DNA of 48,446 nt from JAVBUP01 sp031555175 (GCA_031555175.1 JAVBUP010000014.1:1-48446); one strand, 5' to 3'; shown: positions 8,155 through 17,105, counted from the first letter of the stretch. Numbers and translations are program-made. Notes: a model not told the origin generated them from the sequence alone.

Positions 8155-8618
8155 ATGAAAAGAAGAGGAGATTTTTATTTGAATATTATATTGATGTGCC
8201 TTAGTATATTATTATTGTTTTCAACTATATATCCGATCATAAATAACGCTATATATACGCAAAACAACTCTATTTCATTAACATCTATTAGTGGTGGTGT
8301 GTTTTGGTATACTATGAGTATTTTTAGAATTGTATTATGTTTATTTTCGTGCTTTCTTATCACCAAAGCGCTTTTAAGAAAAGTGATATTGACAAATGCA
8401 GGACAAATATGTTAGCTGTGGTTTATCTATATAATTTTATAGTAAATTTAGTAATGATTTGGAATGGGGGAATTTTTACAGATGAATACCAATTGCAACC
8501 AACAGATTATAATGGCGGTAGTTTTGGATTAATTATGTTAAATGGTTCTATATTGATTTCATTGATTTGTTTTGGGACATTATTATGGATATCTGTAAAA
8601 GCGGTAAACGCTGACTAA
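8155..8618 (+). pseudogene. Four-helix membrane protein gene interrupted by a frameshift
   Basis: Frame 1 opens at ATG 8155 behind GGGAGGT (8137-8143), encodes helix 1 (about residues 8-28) and helix 2 (about 45-72), then runs into an unnatural tail and a TAG at 8413-8415. The -1 frame continues the coding sense from about 8376-8383 (AAGAAAAG) with SDIDKC, helix 3, an extracellular loop and helix 4, ending at TAA 8616-8618. The downstream frame has no ribosome site of its own. Joined, the product would be about 154 residues with four helices. A one-base indel (or sequencing error) in the A-rich run is the simplest reading. The family is unknown. Confidence 0.65.
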
Positions 8619-8675
8619 TAACAATGTTTTTCTGTTATTAACGTATCTCTAGTTTAAAATAATGAACATAATTTG

Positions 8676-8698
8676 GCGGGAAACCTTCCTGCTTTTTT
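8676..8698 (+). terminator. Intrinsic terminator upstream of gpmI
   Basis: GCGGGAA (8676-8682), loop ACC, TTCCTGC (8686-8692) with one G-U pair, then six T. A second stem-loop, TAATAACA/TGTTATTA (8616-8640), precedes it but has no T-run after it. Confidence 0.85.
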
Positions 8699-8700
8699 AT

Positions 8701-8729
8701 TTGTAAACCATGGGCAATTGTTATATAAT
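8701..8729 (+). promoter_or_regulatory. Sigma-A type promoter of gpmI
   Basis: TTGTAA (8701-8706), 17-bp spacer, TATAAT (8724-8729), directly after a terminator. The predicted transcript start near 8736 excludes the longer in-frame starts of gpmI. Confidence 0.8.
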
Positions 8730-8753
8730 TATCAAGGACGGAGGAATATTAAT

Positions 8754-10262
8754 ATGACAAAACCAGTAGTTTTATGTATCCTTGATGGATATGGATTAAG
8801 AGATGAATCAAAAGCAAATGCTGTAAAATTAGCAAATACTCCTGTATTAAAAGGATTATTTGAAAAATATCCAAATACAACACTTCAAGCTTCAGGTATG
8901 GCAGTAGGTTTACCTAATGGGCAAATGGGGAACTCAGAAGTTGGGCACTTAAATATGGGTGCAGGAAGAATAGTATATCAATCTTTAACATTAATTAATA
9001 AAGCAGTAGAAGATGGAGATTTTTTCAAAAACGAAAAATATTTAAAAGCGATTAAACATGTTAAAGATAATAACTCAAAATTACACATTTGGGGATTATT
9101 ATCAAATGGGGGTGTTCATTCAAGCAATGAACACATTTATGCATTGTTAAAACTAGCAAAACAACAAGGCCTTTCTAAAGTATATGTGCATGCATTCTTG
9201 GATGGACGTGATGTTGCTCCTGATTCTGGTGCTGATTTCGTAGCTGAGTTAGTAGCGAAAATGCAAGAAATTGGTTGTGGGGAACTCGCAACAATTTCTG
9301 GGCGCTATTATGCAATGGATAGAGATAAAAGATTTGAACGCCTTGAACTAGCATATAATGCAATGGTTGATGGAGTTGGAAATAAGTTTTCAAATGGTTA
9401 TGATTATGTAAAAGAATCATATAAAAACGAAGTGTATGATGAATTTGTATTACCTGGAGTAAATACATCGGTAGATGGATCAATCCAAGATAACGATGCA
9501 GTAATCTTTGCAAACTTTAGACCTGACCGCGCTATGCAGATGTCATCAGCTCTTACTAATAGAGAATATGTTTGGCAACCAAAAACTGTTAGAAACAATA
9601 TCTTCTTTGTGTCTACAATGAAGTATGCAGATACAGTAATTGGTGAAGTAGCGTTTGCTCTTCCAGAATTGACAAATACTTTAGGAGATTATCTAGCTTC
9701 CAAAAACATTGAACAACTGCGCATAGCGGAGACAGAAAAATATGCTCATGTTACTTTCTTCTTTGATGGTGGGGTAGATAAAGAATTAGCTCATGCAACT
9801 CGTATCTTAGTAGCATCACCAAAAGTAGCTACTTATGATCTACAACCTGAAATGTCAGCAATTGAAGTAACTGATAAATTATTAGAAGCTTTAAATGAAG
9901 ATAAATATGAAGTAGTAATACTTAACTATGCAAACTGTGATATGGTTGGACATACAGGAGTCATTCCTGCAGCCATTAAAGCTGTTGAAACAGTAGATGC
10001 TTGTGTGGGTAGACTATATGAAAAAGTTAATGAACTAGGCGGAGTAATGTTGATTACTGCTGATCATGGTAATGCAGAAATGTTAGAAGATGAAAATGGA
10101 AATCCATTTACAGCTCACACAACAAACGATGTACCTTTAATTGTTACAAAAGAAGGAATTACATTGAATTCTGGTAAACTTGCAGACCTAGCTCCAACAA
10201 TGTTAACACTATTAGGAGTAGAAATTCCTACAGAAATGACTGGGGATATATTAATCAAATAG
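8754..10262 (+). CDS. gpmI: 2,3-bisphosphoglycerate-independent phosphoglycerate mutase
   Basis: 502 residues. A Mn-dependent alkaline-phosphatase-superfamily enzyme that interconverts 3- and 2-phosphoglycerate in glycolysis. The N terminus has the metal ligand D11 in ILDGYG; the catalytic Ser is S61 in GQMGNSEVGHLN; the C-terminal metal site includes ADHGNAE. ATG 8754 is 9 nt after GGAGG (8740-8744). The frame stays open further upstream to 8673, but that stretch crosses a terminator and the promoter and is not coding. The gene is monocistronic, with terminators on both sides, rather than in a gap-pgk-tpi-gpmI-eno cluster. Confidence 0.97.
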   Translation: MTKPVVLCILDGYGLRDESKANAVKLANTPVLKGLFEKYPNTTLQASGMAVGLPNGQMGNSEVGHLNMGAGRIVYQSLTLINKAVEDGDFFKNEKYLKAIKHVKDNNSKLHIWGLLSNGGVHSSNEHIYALLKLAKQQGLSKVYVHAFLDGRDVAPDSGADFVAELVAKMQEIGCGELATISGRYYAMDRDKRFERLELAYNAMVDGVGNKFSNGYDYVKESYKNEVYDEFVLPGVNTSVDGSIQDNDAVIFANFRPDRAMQMSSALTNREYVWQPKTVRNNIFFVSTMKYADTVIGEVAFALPELTNTLGDYLASKNIEQLRIAETEKYAHVTFFFDGGVDKELAHATRILVASPKVATYDLQPEMSAIEVTDKLLEALNEDKYEVVILNYANCDMVGHTGVIPAAIKAVETVDACVGRLYEKVNELGGVMLITADHGNAEMLEDENGNPFTAHTTNDVPLIVTKEGITLNSGKLADLAPTMLTLLGVEIPTEMTGDILIK

Positions 10263-10287
10263 AAAGGGGAGACTCTTTCTTTTTTTA
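10262..10287 (+). terminator. Intrinsic terminator after gpmI
   Basis: GAAAGGG (10262-10268), loop GAGA, CTCTTTC (10273-10279) with one G-U pair, then seven T. It overlaps the last base of the stop codon. Confidence 0.85.
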
Positions 10288-10363
10288 TATCTTTATAAAT
10301 GCACTAGTATATCTTAAATAGAAATTGTATTATGTAAATAGTACATCAAGGAAGGAGATTGAA

Positions 10364-10882
10364 ATGGATAAAGAAAATATAAGGATTAGAGCGATGGAAA
10401 AAGAAGACATAGATTTAATAATAAAAAACTATGAAGAGCAGAGTTGGCCGAAGAAACGATCTACATTAGAGAAATATCTTGCAAGCCAGACTGAAAAACA
10501 ACTTTATGTATTTATTGCGGAAGTGGATAAAGATGTTGCTGGGTACACAGTTCTATATCTAGATACTGCAGTCGGACCATTTGCAAATATGAGTATTCCG
10601 CTTATTGGTGATTTTATCGTATTTATAAAGTATCAAAGGCTTGGGATTGGTAATAGAATACTTGATGCAGTGGAAGAAAAAGCGTTTGAATTGAACGACA
10701 AAGTGCAGTTATCTGTTGGACTTCACTCTGGATATGGTGCCGCTCAAAGAATATATATTAAAAGAGGTTATATTCCAGATGGAAGTGGATGTTGGTATAA
10801 CAATCAGCAATTAGAACAATATGCGGACTGTAATAATAATGATGATTTAGTTTTATATCTTCTAAAAACTAGTAATAACTAA
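10364..10882 (+). CDS. GNAT-family N-acetyltransferase
   Basis: 172 residues from ATG 10364, which follows AAGGAAGGAG. The GNAT fold is indicated by the acetyl-CoA loop in RLGIGNRILDAVEEKA and the C-terminal AAQRIYIKRGYIPDG, with an N-terminal IRAMEKEDIDLI typical of the family. The substrate cannot be inferred; small-molecule or drug acetylation and protein N-acetylation are both possible. It is monocistronic, between terminators. A possible weak promoter is TAGTAT (10305-10310) with TATTAT (10328-10333). Confidence 0.85.
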   Translation: MDKENIRIRAMEKEDIDLIIKNYEEQSWPKKRSTLEKYLASQTEKQLYVFIAEVDKDVAGYTVLYLDTAVGPFANMSIPLIGDFIVFIKYQRLGIGNRILDAVEEKAFELNDKVQLSVGLHSGYGAAQRIYIKRGYIPDGSGCWYNNQQLEQYADCNNNDDLVLYLLKTSNN

Positions 10883-10886
10883 TTTG

Positions 10887-10915
10887 AACAATATTATCAA
10901 TAATATTGTTTTTAT
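10887..10915 (+). terminator. Intrinsic terminator after the GNAT gene
   Basis: AACAATATTA (10887-10896), loop TCAA, TAATATTGTT (10901-10910), then TTT. The 10-bp stem is AT-rich. Confidence 0.75.
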
Positions 10916-10936
10916 TTGCAAAATAATATTAAAGTG

Positions 10937-10965
10937 TTGACACAAGTGTTATGGTGTACTATTAT
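10937..10965 (+). promoter_or_regulatory. Promoter of the GntR/ABC operon
   Basis: TTGACA (10937-10942), exact 17-bp spacer, TATTAT (10960-10965): a near-consensus vegetative promoter, so the operon needs a repressor to be quiet. The -10 box lies inside a palindrome. Confidence 0.88.
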
Positions 10966-10973
10966 ATTAGTAC
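10956..10973 (+). promoter_or_regulatory. Palindromic operator, likely GntR/YtrA-type
   Basis: GTACTA (10956-10961), six bases, TAGTAC (10968-10973): a perfect inverted repeat covering the -10 box. The spacing and the adjacent YtrA-type regulator gene suggest autorepression by the first gene of the operon. Confidence 0.65.
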
Positions 10974-10991
10974 AGTAGGAGAGTGAGGGCA

Positions 10992-11342
10992 ATGGAATTC
11001 AATACAAATATTCCGATATATTCGCAAGTTGTAGAAATGATACTTAAGCAGATTATCACAGGCGAACTTAAGCCAGATGATAAACTAGAATCAGTTCGCA
11101 ATTTGTCGGAGCAATGTAAAGTTAACATGAACACAATCCAAAAAGCATATACAGAGTTAGAGAGACTGGGCATAATTTATGTGCAGCGCGGAGTTGGAAA
11201 CTTTGTCGTAAATGATAAATCCAAGATAAACCAACTATGTATTGATGTCGTAAGGGGACGTGTTTCAAATTTCATGCAGGAAATGCAGAGTTTTAATTTC
11301 TCGAAAGAGGATATTATCTTGCTAATTAAGGAGAGTGAATAA
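10992..11342 (+). CDS. GntR-family transcriptional regulator, YtrA subfamily
   Basis: 116 residues. An N-terminal winged helix (PIYSQVVEMILKQIITGEL ... LESVRNLSEQCKVNMNTIQKAYTELERLGI) is followed by only a short helical tail. That is the size and form of YtrA-subfamily repressors, which lack a large effector domain. YtrA proteins repress the ABC-transporter operons they head and are often relieved by cell-wall-active peptides. ATG 10992 lies behind GGAGAGTGAGGG; a GTG at 10983 is inside that site. A palindrome over the operon's -10 box is the expected operator. The next gene starts 1 bp after its stop. Confidence 0.92.
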   Translation: MEFNTNIPIYSQVVEMILKQIITGELKPDDKLESVRNLSEQCKVNMNTIQKAYTELERLGIIYVQRGVGNFVVNDKSKINQLCIDVVRGRVSNFMQEMQSFNFSKEDIILLIKESE

Positions 11343-11343
11343 A

Positions 11344-12042
11344 ATGGCAATTTTAGAAGTAAGCAATGTAAATAAGGCATACGGAAGAAAAGTGGCTTTG
11401 ACAAATTTATCGTTTACAATAGAAACGGGAAAGATTTATGGACTACTTGGTCCTAATGGTTGTGGTAAAACTACAATTCTTAAATCAATTATTGGAATGG
11501 TCAAAATAAATTCTGGGACTATCAAAGTAGATGGCGAAGAGATCAGTTATCTTACAAAAGATAAAATTTCATTTTGCAGTGATATTACAAGTATTTATGA
11601 ATGGATGACAATAAAAAAAGCTATAAACTGTTATGCTGAAGTATTTAATGATTTCAAATGTGATAAAGCTTATGAAATGTGTGAATACTTAGAACTAGAT
11701 ATTAACGATAAGATTAGTAGTTTGTCAAAAGGGAATAAGGAAAGAGTAATGATTATGTTAACATTCTCAAGAGATGTTCCACTTTATATGTTGGATGAGC
11801 CATTAGGTGGTGTAGATCCAGTTGTAAAGGATCGCATTGTAAAAGCAATTATGCGTACATTTAATCCTGAAAGTGCAGTTTTGATTACTACTCATTTAGT
11901 TAAAGATTTAGAAATGTTATTTGATGAAGTGATTTTAATGAAAAATGGTTCTATCATTGATAGAGCAATTTGTGATGATATTCGTGATGAAGTAAATCAA
12001 TCAATAGAACAATATTATTTGGAGGTGTTTAATCGTGGTTAA
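11344..12042 (+). CDS. ABC transporter ATP-binding protein (YtrB-like)
   Basis: 232 residues, a single ABC domain. Walker A is GPNGCGKTT near residues 36-44, the signature is the variant LSKGNKERV rather than LSGGQ, and Walker B is LYMLDEPLGGVDPV. The LSKG signature and truncated helical region are typical of ATPases that partner small drug/peptide exporters of the YtrB/BcrA type. It begins 1 bp after the GntR gene (AAGGAGAG site) and overlaps the permease gene by 8 bp. It presumably powers that permease, and the pair is the expected partner of a YtrA-type repressor. Confidence 0.9.
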   Translation: MAILEVSNVNKAYGRKVALTNLSFTIETGKIYGLLGPNGCGKTTILKSIIGMVKINSGTIKVDGEEISYLTKDKISFCSDITSIYEWMTIKKAINCYAEVFNDFKCDKAYEMCEYLELDINDKISSLSKGNKERVMIMLTFSRDVPLYMLDEPLGGVDPVVKDRIVKAIMRTFNPESAVLITTHLVKDLEMLFDEVILMKNGSIIDRAICDDIRDEVNQSIEQYYLEVFNRG

Positions 12043-12793
12043 GAGTATAAAATATAGTTGCCTAGACTATTACAATAGATTTGGGAAAGCTTTATTATTG
12101 CTTTTGGTGGGAATTACGGGGTGTGTAGTTATTAATGACTTACAATTACTCAATATAGATAATGTTGTTATTGCCTATATTGCTGGATTTATAAGTATAA
12201 TTGCTAGTACTGGATATGCTATATTCTTAGTATTTGCTTATTTTTCAGTGATTTATCAACTGTATAATCGTGATGGTGCTAATACGAGATATTTTGTAAA
12301 TTCTATGCCATTAAAGCCTTCTGAACAAGTTGTTGGAAGAATTATTGATTCAATGATTGTTTTTTGTACTTTAGCTTTAAGTGTAGTATTGTCAGCATTG
12401 TTGGCACGAATTGTAGTTGGGAAAGGATTATATTTAGATGGTTATCTTGTTAATTTAGGGCTGTATATTAGAATGGGATTTGTTATGATTATTATCATGG
12501 CATCAGCATTTGCAATGATTCAAATGGCAATATATATGGCTAGAAGCTTAGAAATAACAAGAAAACATGTTTTGATCAGTTCAATTATTTGTTATTACGC
12601 GATTAATGTTGGTATTGAAGCCCCAATCATATTTGGAGCATCATTACTTGTAGCAAGTTTAGACTTTACTACATCTATATCAACAATCGGTATGGAATTG
12701 CAATTATTATTGCTAATTTATGGAATTGTACGACTTGTTGCATTTGCGACTGTTAGTTCATATTTAGTAAAGAACAAAGTAGAGGTTATCTAA
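12035..12793 (+). CDS. ABC-2-type membrane permease
   Basis: 252 residues, with about six predicted membrane helices and few polar loops. GTG start at 12035 follows GGAGGTG and overlaps the ATPase gene by 8 bp, so the two are translationally coupled. No substrate motif is visible. By position it is the membrane partner of the YtrB-like ATPase; such systems export or remove antimicrobial peptides or cell-wall intermediates. The function is inferred from operon structure, not from sequence. Confidence 0.85.
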   Translation: MVKSIKYSCLDYYNRFGKALLLLLVGITGCVVINDLQLLNIDNVVIAYIAGFISIIASTGYAIFLVFAYFSVIYQLYNRDGANTRYFVNSMPLKPSEQVVGRIIDSMIVFCTLALSVVLSALLARIVVGKGLYLDGYLVNLGLYIRMGFVMIIIMASAFAMIQMAIYMARSLEITRKHVLISSIICYYAINVGIEAPIIFGASLLVASLDFTTSISTIGMELQLLLLIYGIVRLVAFATVSSYLVKNKVEVI

Positions 12794-12804
12794 GGAGGTA
12801 GTTT

Positions 12805-14895
12805 ATGTTATTAGAAGTTAGGAACCTAAAAAAATATTATCGATTAGAGAAAAAAGAAAAATTCTATGCTTTAGATGGTGTAAATATTGGTTTTGAAAAA
12901 GGTGAGTTTGTATCAATAATCGGACCATCTGGGTGTGGTAAGTCTACATTGCTTAATATCATTTCAGGAATGGATATCCCGTCAGAGGGTGAGTTAATCA
13001 TTGAAGGGAAATCAACGAAACGATACAAGAATGAGGATTGGGATTTATATCGTAGAAATAACATTGGTTATATCTTTCAAAATTTTAATTTAATTGAGCA
13101 CTTAACTGCATTAGAAAATGTAGAAATTGTAATGAACTTAATTGGACTAAGCAGAAAAGATAGATTGGCTAGATCAAAAGAATTGCTAAAAAGAGTTGGA
13201 TTGGAGAAATATGCAACACATAGGCCATCTGAACTTTCAGGTGGACAACAACAACGTGTGGCAATAGCAAGAGCATTAGCAAATGATCCAGATATTTTAT
13301 TAGCTGATGAACCAACCGGGGCACTGGATAAGAAAACTGGTATTGCTATTATGGAGCTTTTAAAAGAAGTTGGTAAAGATAAATTAGTAATTATGGTTAC
13401 TCATAATCCACAATTAGCAAAGACTTATTCAACTAGAATAGTAACCATGCTTGATGGGAAAATTGAGGGTGAGGAAATTATAAACAATGCCGCGAATATC
13501 GATAAGAAAGCGACATTGAAGAAAAAGAAATCAAAGTTGCCATACATCGAAACTTTAAAGTTGTCGCTAAGAAACATTAAAAAGAAAAAAGCTAGAGTAA
13601 TTATCACATCATTGGCTGGCAGTGTAGGAGTTATCGGTATTGCACTTGTGCTAGGTTTAGGTAATGGAGCCAATAAATATATTGATACTCAAATAAACAA
13701 GTTTGCTTCTTCTAATGTAATTACTGTGACACATACGATGTTAGATGAGGTTGGGCAAGTAACATATTCAGATGATGCCGCTGATTTTACTGCCATTGAA
13801 GCAAATGAGCAATTTGTTTCAATAAGACCAACAATAGGGATTGATAACATTAGTACAATCTATATTGAGGATAAGAGTGTTTCTGGGACATTGCAGGCTT
13901 TAGCCGATAAAGATAATAGAAGTCATTTGACAGATAATTATCGTGGTGAACTTCCAAATGGAATAGATAATGAAGTGTTAATAAATGAAGCATTTGCTGA
14001 TTCACTGATGGATGCTTTAGGATTATCCAAAGATACAACAGAATATGCTGATTTAATTGGCAAGAAAATAACTATAAAGATACTTGAAGGGCAATTATTT
14101 AATCCAATTGAGTTCGAGTTTACAATTGTTGGGGTGTCTAGAGAATTGAATATTATGATGGAGTATATATATTTTGATTATAATCAAGTTCAAGAACTAT
14201 TAACTAATACAAAATTATCAGGAGAAGTTATTGCTCGCACTGGGACATCGCTAATTGATTTTGCTTCTGATTATTCATACGAAATGACAATTAAGGATGC
14301 TAGTAAGAATTTAGAGGTATCCGAGTGGATTAAAGACATTGCGAATGGCGGTGTTGGGGATAGAAGCCTTCACTTTAGTGATGAAGTAGTAACCGGTAAT
14401 AGTGCCAATAGTTTGCCTATTCTATTTAAACAAGTTATATCGCAACTAATACTGATAGCACAAATTGTAATGATTGCCTTCATTTCAGTAGCATTTGTTG
14501 TTTCGGCAATTTTGACAGCTATAGTATTATACTCAAGTGTGCTTGAGAGAAAAGTTGAAATAGGAGTACTTAAAGCAGTTGGGTGTAAGAATAGAGATGT
14601 TATTAGAGTATTTGAATCAGAAGCAATTTTGACTGGCTTTTTCTCAGGGGTCCTAGGATTAGTAATTGCCTTTATTGCACAACCTATTGCTAACTATTTT
14701 GTAAGCAGCAATTTTGGAATAAATAATATTGTACAAATACCACTATGGACATTACCATTTACAGAAACAGTTGTGCCATTAGCGTCAATTGTTATTCTAA
14801 TTGGAATGTCAGTGTTAGTATCAGCTGTAGCAGGATACTTCCCAAGTAGAAAAGCTACAAAAATGCAAGTTATTGATGCATTAAGAGATGAGTAA
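12805..14895 (+). CDS. MacB-like ABC transporter, ATPase-FtsX fusion (first copy)
   Basis: 696 residues. Residues 1-225 are an ABC domain: Walker A GPSGCGKS (40-47), signature LSGGQ (144-148), Walker B LADEP (166-170), and the H-loop in MVTHNP. A basic linker is followed by four helices in the FtsX/MacB layout: one near 260-285, an extracellular domain of about 240 residues, then three near the C terminus, ending with the PSRKATKMQVIDALR motif. Such type VII transporters do mechanical work on extracytoplasmic substrates (peptides, lipids, division hydrolases) rather than moving them through a pore. AAGGAGG precedes ATG 12805. No MacA-like adaptor is present, as is normal for Gram-positives. 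Confidence 0.93.
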   Translation: MLLEVRNLKKYYRLEKKEKFYALDGVNIGFEKGEFVSIIGPSGCGKSTLLNIISGMDIPSEGELIIEGKSTKRYKNEDWDLYRRNNIGYIFQNFNLIEHLTALENVEIVMNLIGLSRKDRLARSKELLKRVGLEKYATHRPSELSGGQQQRVAIARALANDPDILLADEPTGALDKKTGIAIMELLKEVGKDKLVIMVTHNPQLAKTYSTRIVTMLDGKIEGEEIINNAANIDKKATLKKKKSKLPYIETLKLSLRNIKKKKARVIITSLAGSVGVIGIALVLGLGNGANKYIDTQINKFASSNVITVTHTMLDEVGQVTYSDDAADFTAIEANEQFVSIRPTIGIDNISTIYIEDKSVSGTLQALADKDNRSHLTDNYRGELPNGIDNEVLINEAFADSLMDALGLSKDTTEYADLIGKKITIKILEGQLFNPIEFEFTIVGVSRELNIMMEYIYFDYNQVQELLTNTKLSGEVIARTGTSLIDFASDYSYEMTIKDASKNLEVSEWIKDIANGGVGDRSLHFSDEVVTGNSANSLPILFKQVISQLILIAQIVMIAFISVAFVVSAILTAIVLYSSVLERKVEIGVLKAVGCKNRDVIRVFESEAILTGFFSGVLGLVIAFIAQPIANYFVSSNFGINNIVQIPLWTLPFTETVVPLASIVILIGMSVLVSAVAGYFPSRKATKMQVIDALRDE

Positions 14896-14908
14896 GGGAG
14901 GAAAAAAC

Positions 14909-16939
14909 ATGTTAAAAGTAAGTAAAGTATCGAAGACATATGTAATGCCCTCTCATACAGTAGAAGCATTAAAAGATATAGATTTTGAAATAGATGGACA
15001 ACAGTTAGTCTGTATTGTTGGTGAATCTGGTTCAGGAAAATCAACATTGATGAATATTATGGGGGCTCTAGATAGTGATTTTGAAGGAGACATTATTATT
15101 AATGGCAAATCATTAAAAGAAGCTAAGAATAAAGATTTAGATAGTTATCGAAAAAACACGATAGGATTTGTATTTCAACACTTCTCATTAATTAATTCTT
15201 TAAATTCGAAGCAAAATGTTGAGTTGGCATATGACTTATCAAATATGCAAAACAGTGAAAAAAGTAATAAAGCTAAATCAATCTTAGAAATATTTGGATT
15301 AGGCAAACATTTAAAACATCGAGTTAATCGCTTATCAGGTGGTCAGAAACAAAGAGTAGCAATTTCTAGAGCTTTAGCTAATGATCCGGATATCATTTTA
15401 GCTGATGAGCCAACTGGAGCATTAGATAGTAAAACTGGATATCAAGTGATGGAAATGCTTAAGGACTTATCTAGAACAAAATTAGTAGTTGTAATCACGC
15501 ATTCTCCAGAGTTAGCGGCAGAATTTGCCGATACGATTATTAGTATTGAGGATGGGGAAATCATAGAGATTGAAAGCAATCGTTTAACAAGAAAAGAGAA
15601 TTCTGTTTCACATCCGATTGAAGCAGTAATCAATAATGATGATAAGCAAATGTCGAAAATGTCATTTTTGCGAGCTTGGAAGCATTCGTTTAGAAGTATG
15701 AAGTTGAGAAAGGGTAGAACATTAGCGACATCGATTGGATTGTCAATTGGTATAATTGGAATTGGGTTAGCGCTAGCATTATCTAATGGGGCCAGTAAAA
15801 CAGCCGAATCGCAGATCCGCCAAGTAATACCGTTTAATATGGTAATGGTTGGTAGAAATGCGGAAAGTGATTCAGACAATATCGCTAATTATACTATAGC
15901 TGAGATAAATGAGTTAATGAGTCTCGACAGTAGAATTGATGGATTTACGGTTTCGACTGAAAGAGGAGCATATGTAATTGGGTCATCTTTAAATGAAGAA
16001 GATCTTGAGGATGATAACCAACGTACAAGAGGTGCTTCAGGAGTTACTGGATCGTTATCATCAACAGTAAAGAATGAAATAGCAATTGGTAGAAATACGG
16101 AAAATATCAATGAGATAGTAGTATCAATGAGCACTGCTAAAAACTTAACGGATGAAGATGTAAGTACATTGATAAATAAATCATATTATTTAAGGTTAAT
16201 GTATTTTAGTAACGAAACCGGACAAGCAGTATTCTATAATGTAGAGTTTAAAATTGTAGGGATTACATCAAATAATACAATGTATGATACAATTTATTTG
16301 GAGAATTTAGCATTAGAAACAATTCAAGCGGAGCGTTTAGGTGTAACAATTGATGACTTAGGGATGTATATGGTTATGTTAACTATTGATGCCCAAGCCA
16401 AAGAAATGAATGAAGTAATTACTACAATTAATGACTCACAAGACACTTACACATTAGTCAATATAGCAGAAAACATTTTGGATGGCATAAACACTGTCTT
16501 GGATCAAGTTATGTATGTATTAATTGGGTTTTCTTCTATATCAGTTTTAGTTGCAATATTAATGATTGCGGTTGTAATAATGATATCAGTGATTGAGAGA
16601 ACTCAGGAAATTGGAGTGCTTAGGGCTATAGGAGCTCGTACTCAAGATATCAGAAATATATTTGTTTCTGAGTCTACAATAATTGGATTGCTTTCTGGAA
16701 TCATTGGGGTATCAATTACATTTGCCTTATGTTCAGGAATTAACAAAATAGTTGGTATGCTTATAATGTCACAAACATCTAACTCACATATGCTTGCTTC
16801 AGTAAAAGTAGCAGATTTATCTTTTACAGCAGCATTTGGGCTAGTAGCAGCATGTGTAATATTATCTGTTCTTTCAGGATTGATTCCTTCAGTAAGGGCA
16901 GCGAAATTAGATCCAGTTAAGTCATTAAAAGCAAAATAG
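14909..16939 (+). CDS. MacB-like ABC transporter, ATPase-FtsX fusion (second copy)
   Basis: 676 residues from ATG 14909, 7 nt after AGGGAGG. Same layout as the gene before it: ABC domain with Walker A GESGSGKST (38-46), LSGGQKQR and ADEPTGALDS; helix 1 near residue 265; a long extracellular domain; three C-terminal helices and PSVRAAKLDPVKSLKAK at the end. The two fusions share the domain plan, but their extracellular domains are clearly different. They may form a heterodimer or two separate homodimers. A few-base overlap alternative start at 14888 lies inside the previous gene. It ends the operon at a terminator. Confidence 0.92.
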   Translation: MLKVSKVSKTYVMPSHTVEALKDIDFEIDGQQLVCIVGESGSGKSTLMNIMGALDSDFEGDIIINGKSLKEAKNKDLDSYRKNTIGFVFQHFSLINSLNSKQNVELAYDLSNMQNSEKSNKAKSILEIFGLGKHLKHRVNRLSGGQKQRVAISRALANDPDIILADEPTGALDSKTGYQVMEMLKDLSRTKLVVVITHSPELAAEFADTIISIEDGEIIEIESNRLTRKENSVSHPIEAVINNDDKQMSKMSFLRAWKHSFRSMKLRKGRTLATSIGLSIGIIGIGLALALSNGASKTAESQIRQVIPFNMVMVGRNAESDSDNIANYTIAEINELMSLDSRIDGFTVSTERGAYVIGSSLNEEDLEDDNQRTRGASGVTGSLSSTVKNEIAIGRNTENINEIVVSMSTAKNLTDEDVSTLINKSYYLRLMYFSNETGQAVFYNVEFKIVGITSNNTMYDTIYLENLALETIQAERLGVTIDDLGMYMVMLTIDAQAKEMNEVITTINDSQDTYTLVNIAENILDGINTVLDQVMYVLIGFSSISVLVAILMIAVVIMISVIERTQEIGVLRAIGARTQDIRNIFVSESTIIGLLSGIIGVSITFALCSGINKIVGMLIMSQTSNSHMLASVKVADLSFTAAFGLVAACVILSVLSGLIPSVRAAKLDPVKSLKAK

Positions 16940-16987
16940 GATATTATTTTTAGTAAAAACTGTTATCAAATTAGTATATAATAACTA

Positions 16988-17022
16988 GAATTGGTCTTTA
17001 TTTATAAGCCAATTCTTTTTTT
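16988..17022 (+). terminator. Intrinsic terminator of the GntR/ABC operon
   Basis: GAATTGG (16988-16994) pairs with CCAATTC (17009-17015) around an AT-rich 14-nt loop that can pair further; seven T follow. Confidence 0.88.
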
Positions 17023-17038
17023 ATTACACAATTACTGC

Positions 17039-17092
17039 AAAACAATAATTTTAGTATATAATATAAGTATAAATTATCGAAAAACAATAATT
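17039..17092 (+). promoter_or_regulatory. Promoter region with two direct repeats
   Basis: The 12-mer AAAACAATAATT occurs at 17039-17050 and again at 17081-17092, exactly 42 bp apart (about four helical turns). Between them lies a -10 box TATAAT (17057-17062) with a weak -35 (CTGCAA, 17035-17040). The repeats bracket the start of the transcript for the next three genes, one of which is an HTH protein, so they could be regulator sites. AT-rich coincidence is possible. Confidence 0.4.
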
Positions 17093-17105
17093 AGGGAGAG
17101 ATAAG

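Noticed and set aside
8371..8390. Programmed -1 frameshifting in the four-helix gene
   Set aside because: AAGAAAAG is not a standard X-XXY-YYZ slippery heptamer in frame and I see no clear downstream stimulator; mutation or read error is simpler.
8673..8753. Longer N terminus for gpmI
   Set aside because: The stretch contains a terminator and a consensus promoter, and exceeds the family's N terminus.
9175..9513. 112-codon ORF on the minus strand within gpmI
   Set aside because: Antisense to a certain enzyme gene, with His/Leu-rich low-complexity sequence and no ribosome site.
15442..15879. 145-codon minus-strand ORF inside the second ATPase-FtsX gene
   Set aside because: Mirror frame of a well-supported gene; no recognisable domain or start signal.
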